Shown piece after piece: positions 9,252 to 18,572 of a stretch of DNA of 64,000 bases. This DNA is from an uncultured Flavobacteriaceae bacterium (lineage in GTDB: Bacteria; Bacteroidota; Bacteroidia; Flavobacteriales; Flavobacteriaceae), in the NCBI GenBank assembly GCA_947502495.1, contig CANNAC010000001.1, forward strand, positions 987,220 to 1,051,219, written 5' to 3'. The stretch's first letter is position 1, and each line of letters begins with the position of its first letter. The notes under the pieces were generated by a model. That model was not told the origin of the DNA. It did not search any database and saw only the letters and a list, made by a program, of their open reading frames with translations. Made by a program: the position numbers and the translations under genes.

Positions 9252-10547
9252 ATGAATTACTACAGTTTAAACCATAAAGCACCAAATACATCTTTTAAAG
9301 ATGCAGTTATAAAAGGATTAGCTCCAGATAAAGGATTGTATTTTCCGGAAAATATTACTCCTTTACCAAAAGCTTTTTTTGATAATATAGACAACTTATC
9401 CTATTCGGAAATAGCTTTTACAGCCATTAAACAATTTGTTTCTCCAGAAATTCCGGAAGACGTTTTAAAAACAATAGTGGAAGAAACGCTTTCTTTTGAT
9501 TTTCCTGTGGTACAACTAAACGATCATATTTCTACTTTAGAACTTTTTCATGGTCCGACTATGGCTTTTAAAGATGTTGGCGCGCGATTTATGGCTAGAT
9601 GTCTAGGTTATTTCAACCAAGATAACACCAACGAAGTAACAGTTTTAGTGGCAACTTCTGGGGATACTGGTGGCGCTGTTGCAAACGGTTTTTTAGGTGT
9701 TAAAGGTGTGAATGTAGTTATATTATATCCTTCCGGAAAAGTAAGTGAAATACAAGAAATGCAATTAACTACACTTGGCCAAAATATAAGAGCTTTAGAA
9801 GTAGATGGTGTTTTTGACGATTGTCAAGACATGGTAAAACGTGCTTTTTTAGATGAAGAATTAACGAGCAAAATGCAATTAACTTCAGCTAATTCTATTA
9901 ATGTTGCACGTTGGTTACCGCAACTTTTCTACTTTATGTTTGCTTATAAGCAATTGCATAAAACACACAAAGACATTGTTTTTTCTGTTCCAAGTGGGAA
10001 TTTCGGAAATGTTTGCGCTGGAATGATGGCACAAAAATTAGGTTTACCTATTGCACATTTTGTGGCATCTAACAACCAAAATAATGTAGTTACTAATTAT
10101 TTACAAACGGAAGAATACAACCCAAAAGCATCGGTACAAACTATCAGTAATGCCATGGATGTTGGTAATCCGAGTAACTTTATCCGTATTCAAGAAATCT
10201 ATAAAAACAATTTCGATAGTTTAAAAGACAACCTTTCTTCTTTTAGTTTTTCTGATCCAGAAACAAAAGAAGCGATGTTAGAAATTTATAACAATTATAA
10301 CTATGTTGCAGATCCGCATGGCGCTGTTGGTTATTTAGGTTGTAAAGCATATTTAAAAGAAAATCCGAATGCACATACTGTGTTTTTAGAAACAGCACAT
10401 CCAACTAAATTTTTAGATGTTGTAGAAGAAGTTATCCCTCAAAAGCAAGAATTACCAGAACAAATTCAGGCGGTAATGGGTAAAACAAAAGTAGCCACCA
10501 AAATTGGCAGCTACGATGGTTTAAAATCTTTCTTATTAAAAGGCTAA
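9252..10547 (+). CDS. thrC: Threonine synthase
   Basis: PLP-dependent conversion of O-phosphohomoserine to threonine. The PLP lysine lies in TMAFKDVGARFM, and ATSGDTGGAVANGF is the phosphate-binding region. From the ATG at 9252 the protein is 431 aa and starts MNYYSLNH, as in relatives. An in-frame GTG at 9195 would add 19 residues, but that extension starts inside the heptamer repeat and runs through a short palindrome (CCGCTTTCGCGG), so I reject it. Last gene of the thr operon; its stop abuts the stop of the convergent gene. Confidence 0.96.
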   Translation: MNYYSLNHKAPNTSFKDAVIKGLAPDKGLYFPENITPLPKAFFDNIDNLSYSEIAFTAIKQFVSPEIPEDVLKTIVEETLSFDFPVVQLNDHISTLELFHGPTMAFKDVGARFMARCLGYFNQDNTNEVTVLVATSGDTGGAVANGFLGVKGVNVVILYPSGKVSEIQEMQLTTLGQNIRALEVDGVFDDCQDMVKRAFLDEELTSKMQLTSANSINVARWLPQLFYFMFAYKQLHKTHKDIVFSVPSGNFGNVCAGMMAQKLGLPIAHFVASNNQNNVVTNYLQTEEYNPKASVQTISNAMDVGNPSNFIRIQEIYKNNFDSLKDNLSSFSFSDPETKEAMLEIYNNYNYVADPHGAVGYLGCKAYLKENPNAHTVFLETAHPTKFLDVVEEVIPQKQELPEQIQAVMGKTKVATKIGSYDGLKSFLLKG

Positions 10548-11198
10548 TTACGCTTTAACCGAAGACATTTTATTTAAGGCTTCACCAATTTGTGTGTGGC
10601 CTTTTATGATTTCAAAAGTAACATTATTTGCAACTTCATCATTAAGCGTGCGCACTAAAGTTTGTGCAACATCATTTCTACTTATTTCCCCTCTGGTATT
10701 TAATTTTTCTTCTAACGTTATTGCATCCGTTAATTCCCCGTTTGTTAATGTACCTGGTCTAACAATTGTGTAATTTAATCCGCTAGACTTCAAGTATACA
10801 TCTGCATTATGTTTTGCTTTCAAATAGTCTTGAAGTTGGTCTGCTTTTTCTGGTTGGTCTGCTCCCATAGAACTAAGCATCACAAACTTTTTTATTCCCT
10901 TTTTATTGGAAGCATCTATTAATCGCTTTGCTCCTTCTTGATCTACTTCTACTACTTTCTTTCCTGCAGAACCAGCAGCAAACAATACTTTATCTATGCT
11001 TTTAGAATTATTAAACACGTGAGAAACATCTTCTTCTAAATCCCCTAAAACCGTATCTATATTTTTTCCTTTAAAATATGCTTGCTGTTCCTCTTTTCTA
11101 ACCATCGCTATTGGGTTAAAATATTGAGATTCGTTTAAAAGTTGAACTATTTTTTTTCCTGTAGTGCCATTGGCACCTGCTACTAAAATATTTTCCAT
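10548..11198 (-). CDS. Atypical SDR-family NAD(P)-binding protein
   Basis: 216 aa, a single Rossmann domain with the N-terminal nucleotide motif AGANGTTGKKIV and the strand-end motif VMLSSMGAD. The classical YxxxK catalytic pair of short-chain dehydrogenases is not evident. This fits the NmrA/biliverdin reductase-B-like atypical group, often redox sensors or quinone/flavin reductases. Substrate unknown. Convergent with thrC with no intergenic base; divergent from the DUF1853 gene. Confidence 0.8.
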   Translation of the reverse strand: MENILVAGANGTTGKKIVQLLNESQYFNPIAMVRKEEQQAYFKGKNIDTVLGDLEEDVSHVFNNSKSIDKVLFAAGSAGKKVVEVDQEGAKRLIDASNKKGIKKFVMLSSMGADQPEKADQLQDYLKAKHNADVYLKSSGLNYTIVRPGTLTNGELTDAITLEEKLNTRGEISRNDVAQTLVRTLNDEVANNVTFEIIKGHTQIGEALNKMSSVKA

Positions 11199-11379
11199 AC
11201 TTTAACTTATCTATAAAAATGTCATAAACCAAAAAACCGGGAGCCTTTAACTTAAGTTTAATATCCTTTAATAAAATTTTAATATTTAATAAAATTCAAT
11301 TCGAAACAACTTCTGCCTTATTTACATCTCTCTTACATTTGAAATGCATATTCTTTTATTTCACCAAAACATCTACTTC

Positions 11380-11395
11380 TTTTTCAATACTTTTG
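11380..11395 (+). promoter_or_regulatory. Candidate promoter element upstream of the DUF1853 gene
   Basis: TTTTTCAATACTTTTG ends in TACTTTTG, a match to TAnnTTTG, 41 bases before the start codon. The same 16-mer occurs upstream of gcvT at 15048-15063. No convincing -33 TTG is present. Confidence 0.4.
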
Positions 11396-11435
11396 CTAGA
11401 CAAGAAATAAAATTAAAAAAGCATTTTTAATATAG

Positions 11436-12236
11436 ATGGAAGACATAACATTACAATATTTAGGTTTCCTTAATACACCAAATTTGTGGTTAAATACTTC
11501 GGATTTTAAAATGCAACAATTTGAAATTACAAAATCTATTTCGGCGGTAAGCAATTTAGAAAATCACAAATTAAGACTTGGTAATTTAGTCGAACGTTTT
11601 GTTAGTCTGCAATTAAAACAAGACGATAGGGTTTCTATTTTAGTTGAAAATATTCAGATACAAAAAGATAAAATTACTATTGGAGAAATAGATTGTCTTT
11701 TAAAACAAAACGAACAACCCATTCATTTAGAAATTGTCTATAAATTTTATCTGTATGATGCAACCGTCGGAACTACAGAAATAGACCATTGGATTGGTCC
11801 GAATAGAAAAGATAGTCTTGTACAAAAATTAGCCAAGCTAGAAGAAAAGCAATTACCACTACTCTATCATAACTGCACAAAACCGGTACTAGAAAAATTA
11901 GATGTACAAGTTGAAGAAATCCAACAACAAGTATGTTTTAAAGCACAACTATTTGTTCCTTTTAATAACCAAAATATTCCTTTTAAAAGGATTAACGCTT
12001 CTTGTGTTACAGGTTTCTATATTACCCAAAAGGAACTCACCCAATTTGCCGATTGTCAATTCTTTATTCCTGAAAAAATAGATTGGCTAATCGATATTCC
12101 AACACATCATTTGTGGCAATCTTACCACACTTTTTTAGAAGCATTAAAACCGCTCATAAATCAAGAAAAAGCACCGTTATGTTGGCTAAAAAAACCAAAT
12201 GGAGAAACCATAAAATGCTTTGTAGTTTGGTGGTAA
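11436..12236 (+). CDS. DUF1853 family protein
   Basis: 266 aa. It resembles the DUF1853 family: N-terminal LGNLVERFVSLQL, then GEIDCLLK and HLEIVYKFYLYD. The acidic/basic arrangement (GEIDCLL...HLEIVYKFYL) resembles the D-ExK core of PD-(D/E)XK nuclease-fold proteins, but catalytic activity is not established. No signal peptide or membrane segment. It stands alone between a divergent SDR gene and the downstream antiporter gene. Confidence 0.82.
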   Translation: MEDITLQYLGFLNTPNLWLNTSDFKMQQFEITKSISAVSNLENHKLRLGNLVERFVSLQLKQDDRVSILVENIQIQKDKITIGEIDCLLKQNEQPIHLEIVYKFYLYDATVGTTEIDHWIGPNRKDSLVQKLAKLEEKQLPLLYHNCTKPVLEKLDVQVEEIQQQVCFKAQLFVPFNNQNIPFKRINASCVTGFYITQKELTQFADCQFFIPEKIDWLIDIPTHHLWQSYHTFLEALKPLINQEKAPLCWLKKPNGETIKCFVVWW

Positions 12237-12371
12237 CGTTATAGTCTTCCGTACGTCTGTTAAATAAATTCCGATTCCACCGAAAAATAGCATAAGTTAA
12301 GTGCTCCTTTTTTATGGATTTTCAGAGAACTAACAGTATCTTTATTTTTTGATTCCCAAAAAGGATAATGC

Positions 12372-13832
12372 ATGAATTTAACGATTGAAAATATACTATT
12401 AGTTGGCTCTTTATTACTACTTATCAGTATTTTTGCTGGTAAAACTTCTTATAAGTTTGGTGTTCCTACCTTATTACTGTTTTTAGGAATAGGAATGCTC
12501 GCAGGTTCTGATGGTATTGGAGGTATTCGCTTTGACGACCCTAAACTTGCCCAATTTATTGGTATTGTATCGCTAAATTTCATACTATTTTCTGGAGGAC
12601 TAGATACCAATTGGAAAGCTGTAAAACCCATTCTTCGAGAAGGAATTGCTTTATCCACATTAGGGGTTTTATTAACCGCAGTTTCTCTTGGTACCTTTGT
12701 ATATTTTGTTACCGATTTCACCATTTATGAAAGCCTATTATTAGGTTCTATTGTATCATCCACAGATGCGGCAGCAGTTTTTTCTATTCTGAGATCTAAA
12801 AGTCTTGCCCTAAGAACCAACTTAAGACCCACTTTAGAGTTAGAAAGCGGAAGTAACGATCCAATGGCCTATGTACTTACAATAGCCTTTTTAACCTTAG
12901 TAATTAATCAAGACAAAAGTTTTCTATCTATCATTCCATTGTTTTTACAACAAATGATTTTTGGTGGTATTTTAGGAATAGCCTTTGGTGTTGCTAGTAA
13001 ATATATAATTAATAAAATAAAACTAGACTTTGAAGGGTTGTATCCTGTTCTAGTAATCGCCCTAATGTTCATCACATTTTCAGCTACCGATTTTGTAGGA
13101 GGAAATGGATTTCTTTCCATTTATATCTGTGCCGTTTATTTAGGAAATCAAGACTTAATCCACAAAAAAACAATCTTAAAAATGTTTGATGGTTTAGCTT
13201 GGCTAATGCAAATTGTGCTATTCCTTACACTTGGATTACTCGTTTTTCCTTCTGAAATCATTCCGTATATGGGCATTGGTTTACTTATTTCTTTATTCTT
13301 AATACTTGTTGCCAGACCTATAGGCGTATTTATAAGTCTTATGTTTTTTAAGATGAAAATGAAAAGAAGGTTTTATATTTCGTGGGTTGGTTTACGCGGT
13401 GCCGTTCCTATTGTATTCGCTACCTATCCGCTTTTAGCAGGAATAGACAAAGCACATATGATTTTTAATATTGTCTTTTTCATTTCTGTTACTTCTATTT
13501 TAATACAAGGAACTACACTTTCTATTGTTGCAAAATGGCTAGGTGTGGGATTACCAGAAACACAAAAGAAATTTACAGATACCGATTTACTCCTAACGGA
13601 AAACCCAAAAGCGGAAATGAAAGAGCTTATCATATCGAAAGAATGCTTTGCGGTAGATAAGAAAATTATAGAATTGGGATTTCCAAAAAATGCAATTATT
13701 GCAATGATTAAAAGAGGAGAAAGTTATATTATTCCTAATGGTTTAACCAAAGTGGAAGCGGAAGACACACTAATTGTATTAGCAGATAAACCTGAAATTT
13801 TTGATGAAGTCTACAAAACACTCACAAAATAA
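12372..13832 (+). CDS. NhaP2/CvrA-type K+(Na+)/H+ antiporter
   Basis: 486 aa inner-membrane protein. The first 400 residues form about twelve hydrophobic segments of the CPA1 cation/proton antiporter type, including STDAAAVFSIL and ESGSNDPMAYVLT, where the Asp residues are the expected ion-binding sites. A soluble C-terminal domain (about 415-486) resembles TrkA_C/RCK regulatory domains. Such proteins export K+ or Na+ in exchange for protons and help control pH and volume. The potassium preference is inferred from the TrkA_C tail. Confidence 0.9.
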   Translation: MNLTIENILLVGSLLLLISIFAGKTSYKFGVPTLLLFLGIGMLAGSDGIGGIRFDDPKLAQFIGIVSLNFILFSGGLDTNWKAVKPILREGIALSTLGVLLTAVSLGTFVYFVTDFTIYESLLLGSIVSSTDAAAVFSILRSKSLALRTNLRPTLELESGSNDPMAYVLTIAFLTLVINQDKSFLSIIPLFLQQMIFGGILGIAFGVASKYIINKIKLDFEGLYPVLVIALMFITFSATDFVGGNGFLSIYICAVYLGNQDLIHKKTILKMFDGLAWLMQIVLFLTLGLLVFPSEIIPYMGIGLLISLFLILVARPIGVFISLMFFKMKMKRRFYISWVGLRGAVPIVFATYPLLAGIDKAHMIFNIVFFISVTSILIQGTTLSIVAKWLGVGLPETQKKFTDTDLLLTENPKAEMKELIISKECFAVDKKIIELGFPKNAIIAMIKRGESYIIPNGLTKVEAEDTLIVLADKPEIFDEVYKTLTK

Positions 13833-13874
13833 CAATGTTAACAAGCATGGACTTTTAGTGCCTTGAACGAAAAA

Positions 13875-14909
13875 ATGAGATTAGAACAATTAACTTTTAC
13901 TAGATTTATAGCAGCGATTCTCATTTTTGTTTTTCATTACGGAAAAGATATTTTCCCATTCAACATCGATGGTGTTAAAGATGTGTTTTATCAATCTAAC
14001 GTTAGTGTCAGTTACTTTTTTATTCTTTCTGGTTTTGTTATGATTATTGCCTACGGAAATAAAACCAGCATCGATTTTCGAGATTATATAAAGAGGCGCT
14101 TTGCAAGACTATATCCTGTATATTTTTTAGCAATTGTTGCTTTATTTCTTTGCTTTTTAATGAAACAACAACCTATAGATTATACTGGTTTGTTTCTTAA
14201 TATTTTTATGATTCAAAGCTGGTTTCCAGGCTACGCTTTATCTTTTAATACACCAGCATGGTCTTTAGCCATTGAATTATTTTTTTACCTATCCTTTCCA
14301 TTACTATTCAATTATTTCTATAAAAAATACACACTAAAAAAAATAGCCATTCTTATCCTCCTATTTTTTATCATTAGTCAAATTGCTCTTCATGTATTGT
14401 TCTATTCTTCATTTTATGAAGGCTATCCTTCTAAAAGTCATGATTTTGTTTTTTACTTTCCTATGATGCATTTCAATGCCTTTTTAATAGGAAACTTAGC
14501 TGGTTTATTTTTTATAAAAGGAATCCAAAAAAAAAATTATGACTGGCCAATTATTGGGTTAATTGTATTAACAGGAATTTTGTTAAAGTTAAATACGGGT
14601 ATTATTTTTCATAATGGCATGTTAGCTATTGTTTTTGTTCCATTAATAATATTGATTTCTTCTAATAATGGTGTACTAACTAGAATTTCTAAGAAAAAAA
14701 CCCTTGTGTTTTTAGGACAAATAAGTTACGGAATTTATATCCTTCAAAAGCCAGTATATATTGCTGTAAGCGGTGTCTTCAATTATCTTCATGTAGAAAA
14801 TCTTGTACTACTATTTTATAGTTCTCTCGCTACTTTAATTCTATGTGCTGCAATAAGCTATACTTATATTGAAAAACCACTCCGAAAGAAAATAAACGGT
14901 GTTCGTTAA
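13875..14909 (+). CDS. Membrane acyltransferase (Acyltransferase_3 / OafA type)
   Basis: 344 aa from the ATG at 13875 (a TTG four codons upstream is also possible). It is a polytopic membrane protein with about ten segments. The N-terminal FVFHYGKDIF carries the conserved His of the family, and the second helix has SYFFILSGFVM. Members O-acylate sugars of surface polysaccharides, peptidoglycan or lipids. No glycan cluster is adjacent, so the target is unknown. It follows the antiporter by about 40 bases and may be co-transcribed. Confidence 0.88.
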   Translation: MRLEQLTFTRFIAAILIFVFHYGKDIFPFNIDGVKDVFYQSNVSVSYFFILSGFVMIIAYGNKTSIDFRDYIKRRFARLYPVYFLAIVALFLCFLMKQQPIDYTGLFLNIFMIQSWFPGYALSFNTPAWSLAIELFFYLSFPLLFNYFYKKYTLKKIAILILLFFIISQIALHVLFYSSFYEGYPSKSHDFVFYFPMMHFNAFLIGNLAGLFFIKGIQKKNYDWPIIGLIVLTGILLKLNTGIIFHNGMLAIVFVPLIILISSNNGVLTRISKKKTLVFLGQISYGIYILQKPVYIAVSGVFNYLHVENLVLLFYSSLATLILCAAISYTYIEKPLRKKINGVR

Positions 14910-15047
14910 GTACAAACCTTGCCATATTCATTTTCAGATTTCTCTAGAAATCTCTTTTCAAGGAATCTATGAAATACAGGAACTCACTTTTAAAGCTTAA
15001 AAAATTTTAACTTCATATTATCGCTATTCCTAAAAACCAACTCAATA

Positions 15048-15063
15048 TTTTTCAATACTTTTG
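15048..15063 (+). promoter_or_regulatory. Candidate promoter element upstream of gcvT
   Basis: TTTTTCAATACTTTTG, identical to the element at 11380, contains TACTTTTG (TAnnTTTG). It is followed by a long leader that includes a GAATTCCGCGAAAGCG palindrome and a TTCCCAATTACCTGGGAA hairpin. No glycine riboswitch architecture was recognised. Confidence 0.45.
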
Positions 15064-15150
15064 TTATTGAACAATTAAAGAATTCCGCGAAAGCGAAACA
15101 AAAAAATATAGATTCCCAATTACCTGGGAAAAACATAAATAAATTTTCTT

Positions 15151-16221
15151 ATGAAAAATACTGCATTATCTGCTACACACGAAGCTCTTGGAGCAAAAAT
15201 GGTTCCTTTCGCTGGTTACAATATGCCTGTGCAATACGAAGGCGTAAACATAGAACATGAAACCGTTAGAAAAAGCGTTGGTGTTTTTGATGTTTCGCAC
15301 ATGGGAGAATTTTTAATTTCTGGTCCGAATGCACTTGATTTAATTCAAAAAACATGTAGTAATGATGCAAGCAAACTTACTATTGGTAAAGCACAATACA
15401 GTTGTATTCCTAATGATGATGGCGGAATTGTAGACGATTTAATTATTTATAAACTAAAAGAAGAACAATATTTATTAGTGGTTAATGCTAGTAATATTGA
15501 AAAAGATTGGAATTGGATTAGTTCTAAAAACACGGTCGATGCAGATATGCGCGATATAAGTGAAGATTATTCACTACTTGCCATTCAAGGTCCTAAGGCT
15601 ATTGAAGCCATGCAAACTTTAACTAGTCATGATTTATCGGCTATTAAATTTTACAACTTTGAAGTTGGTGATTTTGCAGGAGTAGAAAACGTGATTATCT
15701 CTGCAACTGGTTATACCGGAAGTGGCGGATTTGAAATCTATTGTAAAAACACCGAAGTAAAACAAATTTGGGATAAAGTTACCGAAGCTGGAGCAACACC
15801 AATTGGTCTTGCTGCAAGAGATACGCTGCGTTTAGAAATGGGTTATTGCCTTTACGGAAATGATATCGATGATACTACTTCTCCTATTGAAGCAGGTTTA
15901 GGATGGGTTACTAAATTCACTAAAGAATTTACAAACTCCGAAGCATTAGCAGACGAGAAACGTCGTGGTGCAGAACGCAAACTTATTGCTTTTGAATTAG
16001 ACGATAGAGGAATCCCTAGACATGGATATGATATTGTTGACGGTCAAGGTAAAAAAATAGGTGTAGTTACTTCTGGAACTATGAGCCCAATGCTTGGTAA
16101 AGGAATTGGTCTTGGTTATGTACCAACTGTTTTTGCTGGTGTAGATAGCAAAATAAACATTCAGATTCGTAAAAATGCGATTCCTGCAACGGTTGTAAAA
16201 TTACCATTTTATAAAGGATAA
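15151..16221 (+). CDS. gcvT: Glycine cleavage system T protein (aminomethyltransferase)
   Basis: Transfers the methylene group from the aminomethyl-lipoyl H protein to tetrahydrofolate, releasing ammonia. 356 aa, normal length. Family signatures include FDVSHMGEF near the N-terminus, the folate-site region [11 protein letters not shown], and the C-terminal barrel motif [12 protein letters not shown]. gcvP and gcvH are not in the window, as is usual for Bacteroidota where gcvT is unlinked. The glutaminase gene starts three bases after its stop, so the two are probably co-transcribed. Confidence 0.96.
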   Translation: MKNTALSATHEALGAKMVPFAGYNMPVQYEGVNIEHETVRKSVGVFDVSHMGEFLISGPNALDLIQKTCSNDASKLTIGKAQYSCIPNDDGGIVDDLIIYKLKEEQYLLVVNASNIEKDWNWISSKNTVDADMRDISEDYSLLAIQGPKAIEAMQTLTSHDLSAIKFYNFEVGDFAGVENVIISATGYTGSGGFEIYCKNTEVKQIWDKVTEAGATPIGLAARDTLRLEMGYCLYGNDIDDTTSPIEAGLGWVTKFTKEFTNSEALADEKRRGAERKLIAFELDDRGIPRHGYDIVDGQGKKIGVVTSGTMSPMLGKGIGLGYVPTVFAGVDSKINIQIRKNAIPATVVKLPFYKG

Positions 16222-16223
16222 AT

Positions 16224-17138
16224 ATGATAGATTTTCAAGAGGTAATTAATACCATCCACAACGATTTAAAACAAGAAATAAATCGTGGATTGGTAGCAAA
16301 TTACATCCCTGAATTATCGCAGATAGATGTCAATAATTTTGGTATCCATTTACAATTAGTTTCCGGAGAAAGTTTCACGGTTGGTCATTCTAATACGCCA
16401 TTTTCTATTCAAAGTATTTCGAAAGTATTTGCGCTTTCTAAAGCTTTTCAATTACAAGGAGATGCGCTATGGGAACGTATGGACGTGGAACCTTCTGGCG
16501 ATCCTTTTAATCAGTTGTCCTTACTAGAACTTGAAAATGGAATTCCTAGAAATCCGTTTATAAATTCTGGAGCCATTGTTATTGCAGATATATTGGTTTC
16601 GCAATTAGAAAATCCGAAAGAGGATTTCTTATATTTTGTTCGTGCTTTAGCAAACGACCAAACCATAACATATAACGAAGCAGTTGCTGCTTCTGAAAAA
16701 GCAACAGGCTTTAATAATTATGCAGCTGCTAATCTTTTAAAATCGTTTGGAAATTTAAAAAATGATGTCGAAGATGTCTTAGATTTTTATTTTCATCAAT
16801 GTGCTTTAGAAATGACTTGTGCACAATTAACAAACGCTTTCTTTTTATTCGCTAATCATGGTGTATGCCTTCAAAATAAAGAATGGTTAACCGCTAGCCA
16901 GATAAAACGTATCAACGCAATTATGCTTACTTGCGGGTTTTATGATGAAGCTGGAGAGTTTGCATTCGAGGTAGGTTTACCAGGGAAAAGTGGCGTTGGC
17001 GGTGGTATTGTCGCGTTACTACCAAATAATTTAATTATATCCACTTGGTCTCCTGGACTCAATCCAAAAGGAAATTCGAAAATTGGTATGCAAGCTTTAG
17101 AAGCTTTTACGACCAAAACGAAACTTTCTATTTTTTAA
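16224..17138 (+). CDS. glsA: Glutaminase A
   Basis: Hydrolyses glutamine to glutamate and ammonia in the cytoplasm. 304 aa with the beta-lactamase-like Ser-Lys catalytic pair in FSIQSISKVF. The family motifs NSGAIV and the C-terminal KSGVGGGIVALLP are present. It starts three bases after gcvT and is followed closely by an epimerase-like gene, so it sits inside a short operon of mixed metabolism. Confidence 0.95.
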   Translation: MIDFQEVINTIHNDLKQEINRGLVANYIPELSQIDVNNFGIHLQLVSGESFTVGHSNTPFSIQSISKVFALSKAFQLQGDALWERMDVEPSGDPFNQLSLLELENGIPRNPFINSGAIVIADILVSQLENPKEDFLYFVRALANDQTITYNEAVAASEKATGFNNYAAANLLKSFGNLKNDVEDVLDFYFHQCALEMTCAQLTNAFFLFANHGVCLQNKEWLTASQIKRINAIMLTCGFYDEAGEFAFEVGLPGKSGVGGGIVALLPNNLIISTWSPGLNPKGNSKIGMQALEAFTTKTKLSIF

Positions 17139-17155
17139 AATAGTACTCCTAATTC

Positions 17156-17983
17156 ATGCTGGATAAAAAAAAACATAAAATACTAGTTCTTGGTGTAAAT
17201 GGCTTTATTGGTAATGCCATTTACAAAGAGCTATACCCCTATTTTAGAGTTTTTGGAACGTATAGCACACCAAATAAAGCTTCCGAAAAAAACAAACAGT
17301 TTTTTCATTATAACCACGAAGAAGATGATGTGGTAGAAATATTAGAAGTTACAAAACCGAGCATCATTATTTCTTCGCTTCGCGGAAATTTTGCCACACA
17401 AACCATAGCACATCGGCATATCACAGAATATATAAAACACAATAACTGTAAGATTATTTTCATATCGTCTGCTAATGTTTTTGATGCCTATAAAAACTAC
17501 CCTAGTTACGAGCTAGACAAAACATTAAGTTCAAGTATTTACGGACATTTTAAAATAAAGATTGAAAACATGCTCATGCGTTTACCTAAAAGTAAATGGG
17601 CCATTTTAAGAGTACCAATGGTTTTTGGACAAGGTTCTCCCAGAGTAGAAGAAATTAAAATGCAATTAAAAGAAAAAACACCGATAGAGGTTTTTCCTAA
17701 CTTAATAATAAACGTAACCACAGATTATAAACTTTCACAGCAAATACATTATATTATTAACAGAAATAAGTACGGGATTTTTCATCTAGGAAGTACCGAT
17801 TTAATTCATCATGATGAGTTTATAAAAGAAATTGTAGGTTCTCTTGTATTGTATAATCCGGTTTATAAACAAGTGTACACCACTAATGACGATAGATATT
17901 TAGCTGTTTTACCAAAAGATAATTTATTACCAAAAAACCTACAAATACAAAGTAAAGATGTACTTAAAATGAGTATTTTGTAG
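17156..17983 (+). CDS. RmlD-like sugar-nucleotide/NAD(P)-dependent epimerase
   Basis: 275 aa extended-SDR protein. The Rossmann motif is LGVNGFIGNAI at the N-terminus. The catalytic YxxxK pair is present as YGHFK, after an ISSANVF strand. It resembles dTDP-4-dehydrorhamnose reductase and NAD-dependent epimerase proteins, but no neighbours of a nucleotide-sugar pathway are present, so substrate is unknown. It begins 17 bases after glsA and ends 18 bases before the PCD gene. Confidence 0.82.
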   Translation: MLDKKKHKILVLGVNGFIGNAIYKELYPYFRVFGTYSTPNKASEKNKQFFHYNHEEDDVVEILEVTKPSIIISSLRGNFATQTIAHRHITEYIKHNNCKIIFISSANVFDAYKNYPSYELDKTLSSSIYGHFKIKIENMLMRLPKSKWAILRVPMVFGQGSPRVEEIKMQLKEKTPIEVFPNLIINVTTDYKLSQQIHYIINRNKYGIFHLGSTDLIHHDEFIKEIVGSLVLYNPVYKQVYTTNDDRYLAVLPKDNLLPKNLQIQSKDVLKMSIL

Positions 17984-18001
17984 GGTATTAAAAAACATAA
18001 A

Positions 18002-18301
18002 ATGATGATAAAAATTTCAGAAGAAGATATAGAAAAACGGTTGTTGCATTTTCCAGATTGGGATTATTTTGATAACGCACTTCATGCCGAATTTGAATTC
18101 GATAATTTTAAAGATTGCTTTAGTGCGATGAGCAGAATTGCTTTTGAATGCGAAGCGCAAAACCACCATCCTAATTGGAGTAATGTATATAATGTTTTAA
18201 AAATTAGCGTAAGCACACACGAAGTAGATGGGGTTACCAAAATGGATTTTAAGCTTGTAGAAGCTATTGACACTATTGTTGTTCCGGAGGACGAGGAATA
18301 A
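18002..18301 (+). CDS. 4a-hydroxytetrahydrobiopterin dehydratase (PCD/DCoH)
   Basis: 99 aa. It dehydrates 4a-hydroxytetrahydrobiopterin, recycling the pterin cofactor of aromatic amino acid hydroxylases. The family signature is complete: EAQNHHPNWSNVYN followed by TH and a downstream Asp (KMDFKLVEAID). Start is ATG at 18002; a second ATG follows immediately and cannot be excluded. No phenylalanine hydroxylase is seen in this window. Likely the last gene of the gcvT-glsA-epimerase run. Confidence 0.95.
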   Translation: MMIKISEEDIEKRLLHFPDWDYFDNALHAEFEFDNFKDCFSAMSRIAFECEAQNHHPNWSNVYNVLKISVSTHEVDGVTKMDFKLVEAIDTIVVPEDEE

Positions 18302-18367
18302 TAGTAGGCAGTGTTCAGTAATTACTCGAACTCTGAAATAGTATACAGACTTACTTGAGTTTTTAAA

Positions 18368-18439
18368 AAAGCATGCAATAGGAAGTCCGAGTTTTCAGTC
18401 ATCTGTCTTTTTCCTTCCGTCAGCAATATTCCATGCTTT
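18368..18439. repeat. Intergenic imperfect palindrome
   Basis: AAAGCATGCAATA at the left and TATTCCATGCTTT at the right are inverted copies with one mismatch. Inside them GGAAG pairs with CTTCC. This lies in the 271-bp gap before the YebC gene, which also contains degenerate heptamers (TTGCAGT). Function is unknown; a terminator for the PCD gene is possible but it lacks a T tract. Confidence 0.5.
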
Positions 18440-18474
18440 CTTGTAGGATAAAAATTTTAGTTACTAGATTTCAG

Positions 18475-18505
18475 TTGCAGTTTGCAGTACTTATTTTTAT
18501 ATTTG
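18475..18505 (+). promoter_or_regulatory. Promoter candidate for the YebC gene
   Basis: TTG at 18475-18477 is separated by 20 bases from TATATTTG at 18498-18505. Both position and sequence match the Bacteroidota sigma-A consensus (TTG-N17-23-TAnnTTTG). The start codon is 67 bases downstream. Confidence 0.65.
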
Positions 18506-18572
18506 TAATTCGAACAATTTTTTTAATTAATGAGTTTCCCACTTTCGTGGAAACTAAAAACATATATTTTTA

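Noticed and set aside
14910..15150. Possible glycine riboswitch before gcvT.
   Set aside because: Only a promoter-like element, a short palindrome and a small hairpin are visible; none of the conserved glycine-aptamer blocks is recognisable.
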